Of a stretch of DNA of 64,000 nucleotides, positions 55,265 through 64,000 are shown piece by piece. Within the stretch, counting starts at the first letter, position 1. The number at the start of each line of letters is the position of its first letter. Source of the stretch: Costus lasius (lineage: Eukaryota > Streptophyta > Magnoliopsida > Zingiberales > Costaceae); the NCBI GenBank assembly GCA_027563935.2, contig CM050446.2:30259501-30323500 (forward strand), given 5' to 3'. The notes under the pieces are model-generated. The model made no database searches. It was not told the DNA's origin and worked only from the letters and a program-made list of their open reading frames with translations. The position numbers and the translations under genes were made by a program.

Positions 55265-56606
55265 ATCCCACGTAGGTCTGGGAGGATTTGTCGTGCACCT
55301 GAGACGAATGGATCGCTGCCGACCCAACACAATGTGATCTTCATCATTGAGGATGAACCCAGGACCTATAATGAGGCTATCACTGGATCAGATTCCGAGA
55401 GATGGCTTGAGGCCATGAGATCCGAGATGGATTCTATGTTGGCTAACCAAGTCTGGAATTTGGATGAGCTACTTGATGGAGTAAACCCCATAATGGGTCT
55501 TCAAGAGGAACACTGACATGGATAGTAACATAGTTACCTATAAGGGTAGACTTGTGGCTAAAGGACTCAGACAGGTCCACGGGGTGGACTATGATAAAAC
55601 CTTCTCGCTAGTTGCCGTGATCAAATCTATTCAAATCTTGCTTGCTATAGCTGCATATCACGATTATGAGATATGACAGATGGATGTAAAGATAGCATTC
55701 CTTAATGGGAAGTTGATAGAGGATGTGTATATGACATAGCCTAATGGCTTCATCCATCTTGCAGAAGCCAATAAGGTTTGCAGGCTAAAAAGATCCATTT
55801 ATGGATTAAAGCAAGCATCTCGAAGTTGGAATCTTCGATTTGATGAGGCAGTAAGGGATTATGGCTTTATCAAAAGCAAAGATAATGCCTGTGCATACAG
55901 AAAATTCAGTGGGGGCTTGGTGATTTTTCTGGTCTTATATGTCGACAACATACTCATCATCGAAAACAACATCCCAAGTCTTCAAGCTGTGAAGACATGG
56001 TTGGGGAAGTGTTTCGAGATGAAAGGCTTAGGGGAGGTCACCTATATCCTAGGCATGAGGATCTACCGGGATAGATCCAAGAAGCTCCTGGCCCTTAGTC
56101 AGAGTATCTACATTGATAAAGTCCTGGAGAGGTTCAACTTAGAGCAATCCAAAAATGGATACCTTTTAGTGAGACATGACCTTATTCTCTCAAAGAGCCA
56201 ATGTCCGACCACACAGGCTGAGAGGGATGACATGACTCGAGTACCCTATGCTTCAGTAGTAGGATCAATCATGTATATGATGTTATATACTAGACCAGAC
56301 ATGGCTTATGCTGTGAGCATAACCAGCCGATACTATTCCAATCCAGGTCTACAGCACTATGTTGCTGTAAAGAACATTCTGAAGTATATGAAAAGAACTA
56401 AGGATTTGTTCTTGGTCTATGGGCGACAGGAAGAGCTCAGTGTTCAGGGCTACACTGACGCATAATTCCAATCAGACCTTGATGACTTCAGATCGCAGGT
56501 AGGCTATGTGTTTAAGTTGAATGGAGGCGCTGTAAGCTGGAAAAGCTTCAAACAGTCCACCATAGCTGATTCTATGACTGAGGCTGAGTATGTCGCCGCT
56601 TTTTAG
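55265..56606 (+). pseudogene. Copia reverse transcriptase and RNase H relic
   Basis: RT begins with ARWLEAM-like SERWLEAMRSEMDSML (about 55400). The catalytic motif near 55937 reads YVDN instead of YVDD. LGEVTYILGMRIYRD, the CP(T)TQAE block and SIMYMMLYTRPDMAYAV follow. RNase H has SMTEAEYVAAF then breaks off. Stops at about 55515, 55675, 55738 and 56463. Confidence 0.88.
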
Positions 56607-57876
56607 GTAGCCAAGGAAGACGAGGTTCTAGGGTTACCTTGGGTCCACGGAGCATAGCCTTGCCCTTCTCTTCCCACGTGGGCCGAGAAGACAAGGCCTC
56701 GGGGTGTGGACGCCTAGGGGACTGACGTGCCTGGGGTGTGGGTTGTGGGTCCGGACGAGGTTCTAGCCACTCGGGTTGAGGGTGGAAATGTAGGGGACCG
56801 CCTGCATGAGGTCGCCTATGGGACCCAACCTCTGTGCACCTAGCCGCGGCGCGAAGGTCGTGCTCTATGTCTCTAGTGCGCTGAAAGGTCTGGTCAAACA
56901 TCTCCGAACCATACGTGGGTAAGGCTCGGTGGATATAACCACGGAGCCCGTTCTTTAACTTGGACAATACCAGTTCAGGGTCCTCCTGTAAGTTGCAACG
57001 GAGTAGCAACGTCTCAAAGGCGAGACGATACTCCTCTACGGTACCCGAACCTTGATGTAGGCTGCTATACTGGTCAAGGAGATGCTGCCTATATGAAGGG
57101 GGTACGTATCGCTCACATAGGCGATACCACATCTTTGCCCACTCACTGATCGGGGGAAGGGCTTGTGGTGCATTTTGGCGCTCCATGTTTTCCCAGTGTA
57201 AGCATGCAAGCCCCTCAAGCAAGGTGTGCACGTACCTAACACGCGTGTGTGGCGGCCAATCGCTAAGGTCAAAATATGCGTCAACGGACGCGACCCAATC
57301 GAGGAACTGTGTGGGATCAAGACTGCCCGCAAAGGGCGCGGGGGTGTTCTGAATGAAGTGGTGGAAACCCACCCGAGGACTCTCAACGCGAGTGTGTGCT
57401 GTGGTGCAAGGTGCGGCCCAAAAGTGGCCAAAGCGACTGTTGGGTTGGGGACCTTGCGCAGCCCATACATCGTCGTCATCATGTGGGTCATCACCATGAC
57501 CTGGGTCCCCATGAGCCTCATTCGGCCTTGGGCAACCCCATTCACCCTTGTAGCCATGCCGAAGGGCGGGCGCAGCTAACGGGGGCAACTCTCTAGTGGG
57601 GGCTGGGTTTGCGGATGCCGGAGGATTAACCGGGTTTGGGTGCCTATGCTCTGTGGACCCAAGGCGATCAGTGAGGTTCTGGATCCCAGCCAAAACCTGC
57701 TGGACCATGGTATCCATGCTTGCCTTGTGGGCGTCCACTCATGTGGACAGTGCCTCAAGCTTCGCATCAACTCGCGCTTCTAGCGCAACCATAGACTCTA
57801 GACGGGTGCTAGCCCCTTCCAAAGGCTGGACCGACTTTTGGGTTTCGGGGATGGTATCCGGAAATTGGGAGGACAT
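56606..57876 (-). pseudogene. Ty3/gypsy gag, one nonsense codon, 3' truncated
   Basis: The minus-strand ATG at 57876 starts a gag frame that is interrupted by one TGA (57739-57741) and then stays open for almost 390 codons. It has the capsid core FAGSLDPTQFLDWVASVDAYF and WYRLCERYVPPSYRQHLLDQY, then a Pro/Arg-rich C-terminus. No zinc knuckle is reached, because the sequence ends at the copia junction near 56606. It is the most intact retroelement gag in the window. Confidence 0.85.
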
Positions 57877-58019
57877 GATTTATGACCTCGTCGTAGTCAC
57901 CATGCACAAACAAGGGTGGACCGGGCTATACAAGATGCTGAGAAAATGTGGAAATTATGTGGAAATATGCTATGCGGCGGAGTTGGACCATGCAAACGAT
58001 AAGAATCGAATGCACAACT

Positions 58020-58031
58020 CCTCTGATACTA
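58020..58031 (-). other. Primer-binding site of the gypsy gag element
   Basis: Minus strand TAGTATCAGAGG, two changes from the Met-tRNA type site, four bases from the LTR end at 58036. Confidence 0.6.
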
Positions 58032-58035
58032 GATT

Positions 58036-58382
58036 TGATGGATCTACTATAGGTGGGAGGTCCTTAAAGCCATACTCTACGGGGACGGTATCCGGTTTTT
58101 CCATTTTCCTCCGCGCTGGTCATGGCATGCCCGTGTTCTTCGTCACGGCCTGCCCGTGACGGGATGCACACCCATGCTCAAGCTTGAGTTCTTCCACCGA
58201 GCTTATCATCGGCGGGCCTCCTGGGGGGTGATGGGGTGGCATGGCCGTGCTTAGCGGTGTGCGGGCTTGTCACGCCCGTAACGGTGGTCACGACCTGGCC
58301 GTGACGGCTTCGCAGGGGAGATTCCTGGGCTATTTTTTGATCTGGATTTTCTCCTTCTTCCATGCTGCTTCCTCCTACATCA
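58036..58382 (-). repeat. Short gypsy LTR between two element parts
   Basis: 347 bp, TGATG...CATCA. Its left side joins a primer-binding site and gag; its right side joins a polypurine tract and the end of pol. It is therefore both a 5' and a 3' LTR. It is an internally deleted relative of the LTR at 59067-60790. Confidence 0.75.
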
Positions 58383-58393
58383 ACTCCCCCCAG
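58383..58393 (-). other. Polypurine tract
   Basis: Minus strand CTGGGGGGAGT directly before the LTR start TGATGTAGG. Confidence 0.75.
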
Positions 58394-59066
58394 TCTGAAG
58401 GGTTCTCCTCCGGAGAACTAGGGGAAAGTGGCTCGTCGGTGTCCATAGGCTCCTCCAAAGGACCGTGGAAAGGAAGAATGTCCGTGACGTTGAAGACGGG
58501 GTGGATGCCCATGCTCTCGGGCAAGTCCAGAACATAGGCATTGGAGCCGATCCGCCGGACAACCACGTAGGGCCCCATGTAACATGGCTAGAGCTTAAAG
58601 TGTGCCCGGTGGGGAACACGCTCGGGGTGGATGTGCACCATTACCAGCTCACCTACAGCAAAATGTTGTGGCCTACAGTGTGTGTTGGCCCTCATAGCAT
58701 TACGAGTATTGCCCAAGAAGATCCGATGTCGTACTTCCTCATGCAAGCTAGCTATATGCTAGGCGAAAGAGTATGCATGCTCCGATAGATGAGACTCCAT
58801 GGGTAGATCATGCAGGTCAATGGGTTTACGAGGCTGATGGCCCGTGACAATTTGGAAGGGACTAAGACTCGTAGACTTATCAGAAACAATATTGTACATG
58901 AATTCTACCATGGGAAGGATGGTATCCTACGACCTCGGGTGGTCGCCGATGAGGCAACGGAGCAAATTACCCAAACTACAGTTAATGACTTCGGTTTGTC
59001 CATCGGTTTGAGGGTGTACGCCGTAGAGAATTTCAGAGTGGTGCCCAAAAGGGCCCAAAGCGAGTG
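58394..59066 (-). pseudogene. Gypsy integrase C-terminal fragment
   Basis: Resembles the end of the integrase at 60845-62176, from HPQTDGQTEVIN (about 59010) through MGPYVVVRRIGSNAYVLDL to FNVTDILPFHGPLEEP (about 58480). It is cut abruptly at 59066 where the LTR begins. Stops are present. Confidence 0.8.
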
Positions 59067-60790
59067 TGATGTAGCGTCTAATAGGAGGGAGGGTCCTTAT
59101 GTTGTACTCTAGGTTTCTTACACGATGCATGTAAAATGGGAGAGGGTCGTGAGACGAGGGAAGAAGAAATGTTTCAAAAAGTGTAGGAAAATCGATAGAA
59201 AACATGACGAAACAGTGGCGAATTCGATCGGGCAACACCTATGCGAATGAGAAGCGACGGCACCCAACTATTTAACGCAATACACTAACCTTGCAGCAAT
59301 TTAAAAGCATTCCTTGCAGCTCTCTAGCGCGTTTTAAGCTCAGCCACGCAGGGGACAGCGAGTGCGCAGGGGTTCAGCTCACCCGCCTTGAGGGCTGAAA
59401 CAAACTAAGAAACAAGAGAACCGACTACGCTCCGACGTGCGGATTGGCGTGGGTGAGGATGAAAGGGGAAAACCAGTTTGTTATCAAAGCAAGAAGGAGA
59501 AAACAGGTGAACCTGACCCACTGGAAGGTGGGATTTACTTCAAAACGGAAGAGGAAACAACTTGGAATCGAAGAGACGTCTTCGACCCGACAACGATGAA
59601 GGCGAGGCTCCGGCTCGTCTTCACACAATGCTGGCGACTTCTAAGCTCACTAGAAGAACTCTTTACACCAAAGAGAACTAAGGAGGAATGCTGGCCAACC
59701 CCTCTCTTTTATAAGATAAGGAGGGGGAACAAGACAAGGGGACAACATCCTAACAAACTAACTACCAAAAAGTGGTTAAGCTGCCACATAAAACAAGAAA
59801 GCTCATAGAATCCTACCAACTACCAACTATTCCTGCAAGAGAGCAGGCCCTTGGTCCTTCAGCGTACGCGTCTTGGCGGAGATGGTTTAGATGCGCTCCG
59901 AGCACATCGCGACAAAACAACAAAACTTTGAAGTCGTGGGCTAGGCTACCACCGTCGCGGCTCGATCTTGGGCCATGTTACTAATGAGATTGAGTGGCCC
60001 ACTTGGAGTTGGATCCTCAGGGGATTGGCTTGGAACACCCTTGGGCTGCGACATGCCGGTGTGTACGGAAAGGGGGGCTAATGACTCCCAAGAAGCGATC
60101 TGGGGCTTACTTTGGCGCTGGGATCATCGGATTTCCACGTTGTTGGGCTCCTTTGGGTCATCATTGGGTGGAGCAACATGGTAGGGAGGGCAATGCACAT
60201 CGAAGTGGGGTCGTCGGGGCTGTAACGAGTCGTCAGGGGCGAACATGGCCTGGCCGTGATGGCGAGCACGGCAGTGTTCAGAGTCGCCGTGATCCATAGG
60301 ATCGGGCACAGCCTGCCCGTGCTTGGAGTCATGCCCGTGTTTGGTGTCGTCGAGATCCACAGACGCGAACACGCCCTGGCCGTGATGGCGAGCATCGCCG
60401 TGTTCAGAGTCACCGTGATCCACAGAGGCGGGCATGGCTTGCCCGTGCTTGGAGTCACGCCTGTGCTTGGCATTGTCGAAATCCACAGAGGCGAGCACGG
60501 CTCGCCCGTGCTTGGAGTCACGCCCGTGCTTGGCGTCGTCGAAATCCACAGAGGCGGGCACGGCTTGCCCGTGCTTGGAGTCATGCCCGTGCTTGGCGTT
60601 CGCGTCTTCAGGCGACCGTGTCACTGCTGTGATGGTGCGCACGGCCTGGCCGTGTCGGGGTCTGGGGAACTCTGACTTGGGTGAAATTTCCAGGGAAAAT
60701 TCCTGGGGTCCTGGGGGTTCTCCCCAAGTATCTTTTCGAGGGGTTGGGCCACCCTCAAGTGTGTTCCTAGGCCCGTTTGCTCCTGCATCA
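59067..60790 (-). repeat. Long gypsy LTR with internal minisatellite
   Basis: TGATG...CATCA, about 1.72 kb. It follows the pol relic at 60791-62659 on the minus strand as a 3' LTR. On its left it abuts the integrase fragment directly, with GAGTG (59062-59066) as a candidate target site. Confidence 0.75.
60229..60606. repeat. 63-bp minisatellite in the gypsy LTR
   Basis: ATCCA(C/T)AG marks recur at 60292, 60355, 60418, 60481 and 60544, exactly 63 bp apart. Units contain CACGGCTTGCCCGTGCTTGG-type palindromic motifs. Since 63 is a multiple of three, a minus-strand frame stays open through the array. Confidence 0.92.
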
Positions 60791-62659
60791 GCTTCCGCTG
60801 CATATTCTGATGAGTTCTCCTCTGGAGAACTAGGAGGCAGCGGGTCATCGGGGGTCGGATGGCGTTTCCAAAGGATCGTGGAAAGGGAGGATGTCTGCCA
60901 CATTGAAGACGGGGTGAATCCCCATGTCCTCGGGTAAGTCCAGCTTGTAGGCGTTGGAGCCAATCCTGCGCACAACCGCATAGGGCCCCATATAGCGCGG
61001 CTGAAGCTTAAAATGTGCTCTGCTCGATAGACACTCGGGGTGGACACGCACCCTCACCAGCTCACCTACAAAAAAATGGCGTGTCCTACAATGCTCGTTG
61101 GCCTTCATTGCATTGTGAGTGTTGCCCAGAAAGATACGACGCCGAACCTCATCATGCAAACTAGCGATATGCTGGGCGAAGGAGTATGCATGTGGGGAGA
61201 TGTGGGACTCCGTGGGGAGGTCATGTAGGTCTATAGGTTTACGCGGCTGGTGGCCTGTGACAATCTGGAAGGGACTAAGACCCGTAGACCTATTGGAAGC
61301 ACTATTGTACGCGAACTCGGCCATGGGTAGGAGGGAATCCCAAGACCTCGGATGGTCCCCGATGAGACAATGGAGAAGATTGCCCAAACTTCTGTTAATG
61401 ACCTCAGTTTGCCCATCAGTTTGGGGGTGATAGGCCATGGAAAATTTTAGAGTGGTGCCCAAGAGGGCCCACAGTGAGCGCCAGAAGGGGCTCACAAAAC
61501 GTGTGTTGCGGTCGGACACGATGGTGTAGGGAAGACCATGGAGATGCACAACCTCTCGGACAAAGAGATGGGCGACATGAGAAGCGTCCGCTGTGCGTGA
61601 ACAAGGGATAAAATGGGCCATCTTCGAAAATCGATCAACAATGACGTAGATCGAGTTGAAGTGGGAGGTGGTCCGAGGCAACCCAAGGACAAAGTCCATG
61701 CTCAGGTTGCGCCACGGGCCGCTGGCCACTGGCAAAGGGGTATAGAGACCCGTGTTCGAGGGGCGGGGTTTGGACAATTGGCACGTACCGCAATGGCGTA
61801 CAATGCGCTCAACATCCTTACAGAGGGAGGGCCAAAAGAGGCGTTCCTCCCCCATTTCAAGGGTCTTGTCGCTGCCATGATGGCCAGTGACGCCACCCGC
61901 ATGAAGCTCGAGCAAAAGATGATCTCGAAGCGAAGAACGGGGAATAGACAAGCGATTCCCCAAGAAGAGGTAACTTTCGCACAAGTGGTAGGGGGAGTCA
62001 GGGTCGGTGGACTCGGTCAAAGTGGCATAGATGGCACCAAAATCAGGGCAAGTGGCGTACTCGTCTTTGACATGGTCAAAAGTATTGACGCGAGTGCGCA
62101 TTACGCATAAGAGGGTGCGGACGCGACTCAGGGCATCCGCGACGATGTTCTCTTTACCCGCCTTGTGGTTGATCATGAAGGAGTACTATTGGAGGTACTC
62201 AACCCACTTGGCATGGCGGGCGCCCAACTTCTTTTGGGCATTAAGGAAGGAAAGGGCCTGATGGTCACCGTATAATACAAACTCGCAATAGAGGAGGTAA
62301 TGCCTCCATTGCCGAAGGGACTGAACAATCGCGTAGAATTCCTTATCATACGTAGAATAACGCTGGCGAACAGCGTTCAATTTCTCGCTGAAGAAGGCCA
62401 AGGGATGACCCTACTGACTAAGGGAGCCACCGATGCCAGAACCGAAAGCATCACACGCGACCTCGAAGACCTTCGAAAAGTCAGGGAGGCGCAAAACATG
62501 AGCGGTGGTCAGGGCGTCCTTAAGCGAGTCAAAAGCTCGTTGAGTCGCAGGGGTCCACTCAAACTCATCCTTAGAAAGGCGCTGAGTTAAGGGTGTAGCG
62601 ATGGTGCTGAATCCATGGATGAACCGGCGGTAGAATCCTGCAAGGCCCAAGAAACTACA
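60791..62659 (-). pseudogene. Gypsy pol relic: RT end, RNase H, integrase
   Basis: The RT end has GLAGFYRRFIHGFSTIATPL (62590-62650). RNase H (62186-62401) has [17 protein letters not shown]. Integrase is a long open frame (60845-62176, 443 codons) with an HHCC-type finger (CGTCQLSKP), MDFVLGLP, VSDRNTRF and TDGQTEVINR carrying the D, D and E residues, and FNVADILPFHDP at the end. The lineage looks chromovirus-like (CRM-type) by integrase style, without a clear chromodomain. RT is cut at 62659 by a copia LTR. Confidence 0.88.
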
Positions 62660-64000
62660 TGTTGGGGTATGCCCTTAAGGCTAATGTTTGAGGCCTTGGG
62701 ATTGTATCAGTATCATGTAATAAACTCTTGTGTTTATAAAGGCATGGTTATTATTCAGGTTGTTACCTTGTCTGCTGTAATAAGTGTACTACTGAATAAT
62801 GTCTCAAAGCTGTTCAGCTAGGCTGACATGCTAAATGTCCTTAGTCGATATATCGTGGTGAACATGAGACAGCCTTGATATGATTGAGACTAATATGTGT
62901 TCTAATCTTATAGGATGCTTCAAGCATGGAATAAGATGTAGACTCATGGGTACATTGGATGTACTGGACAGACCCTTCTAGGACATTCAATTGCTTGTCA
63001 CAATGTGAATGATCCTTGATTGCAACAAGTGGCACATGTCCTCGAGATCACTTGTGTTTCTAAATGATGATTGTCATTGTTTTGAGGTAGTTCAATATCA
63101 TTTGAAACATAATGGTTATAGACTATCTTGGATAATGATCATGAGTCAGGTTAGGGCACTAGTGATAGATAGAGGATTGCCGTCTCCTTGTTGAAGGAGT
63201 GTGGTGTTCTATAGGGGCCCCCTAGATGAGATGATTGAGAAAGTGTATGGCCATACCCAGGTGACTATGTGCATCTGATCTAATCATGCTCATCATATTG
63301 GAGCTACAGGCTTGACACGCTTGTCCAATAAGAACATCCAGTGGCAAAGGATACATGCATGCCTTGTGAAGTGGATTCACACTTGTGCTATGGTTTGGGT
63401 GTAGTCTTGGAAGACTCTTTCCTTTATATCGCGAGACAGTGATGTGTTGCTAGATACCCCTCACTGATCGTGATAATGTAAGTTATCGTTACCGACATTT
63501 AAAGGAAACCCTTAGGGTCGCACAATTTGATGATATGGCTTACTTAAGTCAGATCGTGTGGACTGGATTGTTTTGATTCATTTTAAAGGGATTTAATCTC
63601 TGATTGTAAGTGAGATCTGGTCTGATCATGTTTGATTGATTAGGGCTTGAGATCGGTAAGCTTCGATCGAGAGAGATTGATGCTAGATCGGTGAGATCAA
63701 GAGCATCATGAGATGAACGGTTAGATTGGAAACCTTAGGGTTTAGTTGATCTAGACCGATTGGCTTGGGCTGGCTTGGTTTGGCCTTTGGACCGAACACA
63801 TTTACTTTGAACCGGTTCAAGAGCTTGAACGTATGGTTCATTGTTTTGGCGTTTTGATCGATTTAGTGATCATGAACGCATGGCTTAATGGATTTTCCAA
63901 TTTTGGAAAGTCATTTAGCGCATGTTCCCTTGAACGCCAAATGACTTGAACGCTCCATTCAACTCTCATCTCCTTGCTCTTGCTTGACGAGACTTTGGCG
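62660..64000 (+). repeat. Copia long LTR, cut by the window end
   Basis: Starts TGTTGGGGTATGCCC, like the start of the LTR at 40780, and shares the ATGGCCATACCCAGGTGA block (about 63250). It inserts into the gypsy pol; CTACA at 62655-62659 would be the left target site. The right end lies outside the window. Confidence 0.8.

Larger units (their letters stand above)
51649..56606 (+). mobile_element. Ty1/copia internal region, 3' end lost
   Basis: Leader, gag, protease, integrase, reverse transcriptase and RNase H in copia order. The RNase H stops at a junction near 56606 where minus-strand gypsy gag begins. No polypurine tract or 3' LTR follows. Confidence 0.88.

Noticed and set aside
57226..58159. 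Plus-strand frames opposite the gypsy gag
   Set aside because: They are shadows of the gag frame and LTR on the other strand.

Overview
This is a window of plant nuclear DNA, probably from a monocot with a large repeat-rich genome. The taxon is an inference from the repeat families and intron sizes; no marker gene fixes it. I can support one host gene: a complete seven-exon glycoprotein core alpha-1,3-fucosyltransferase (FucTA/FUT11 type, family GT10) on the minus strand. Its coding sequence runs from the ATG at 37132 down to the stop at 9690. All six introns have GT-AG borders, all phases agree, and the product is 493 aa. Nearly everything else is transposable elements, mostly broken and nested.

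Layout. 1-2090: 3' part of a long Ty1/copia LTR with its primer-binding site. 2090-5721: 5' end of a minus-strand Ty3/gypsy element with its LTR. 5722-8329: AT-rich spacer. 8330-9409: non-autonomous hAT element ending 280 bp past the fucosyltransferase stop codon. 9690-37132: the fucosyltransferase gene. Intron 6 holds a 320-bp hAT MITE. Intron 5 holds a 976-bp hAT-like element carrying a degraded MAPKKK-type kinase fragment on the opposite strand. Intron 1 is 18.15 kb and holds: (i) a chromovirus at 18790-27115 with target duplication AAAGT, itself hit by a hAT MITE (19051-19545) and by a 3.3-kb hAT element with a decayed transposase (23778-27077); (ii) a decayed plus-strand copia element at about 30.0-35.3 kb, split by a gypsy solo LTR (33008-34414); and (iii) a gypsy gag fragment.

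Beyond the promoter, about 38.27-46.86 kb is a DNA transposon with inverted terminal tandem arrays (ATCATGGAT on the left, ATCCATGAT on the right) around a broken Ulp1-type (C48) peptidase gene. It is interrupted by a copia solo LTR (40780-42724, duplication GATAT) and by an Athila/Tat-like solo LTR (about 44.12-45.76 kb). 46861-50717 is a deleted minus-strand Athila/Tat-like element with a 3' LTR, polypurine tract and ORF1. 50968-51648 is a head-to-head pair of truncated copia LTRs leading into a copia internal region (51649-56606). 56606-62659 is a rearranged minus-strand gypsy cluster in the order pol, LTR, integrase fragment, LTR, gag. From 62660 to the end is another copia LTR of the long family seen at the window start.

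How it fits together: the fucosyltransferase would be a Golgi type II enzyme that adds alpha-1,3-fucose to the innermost GlcNAc of N-glycans. None of the nested insertions touches its exons. I saw no intact autonomous transposon, no tRNA or rRNA gene and no CRISPR array.
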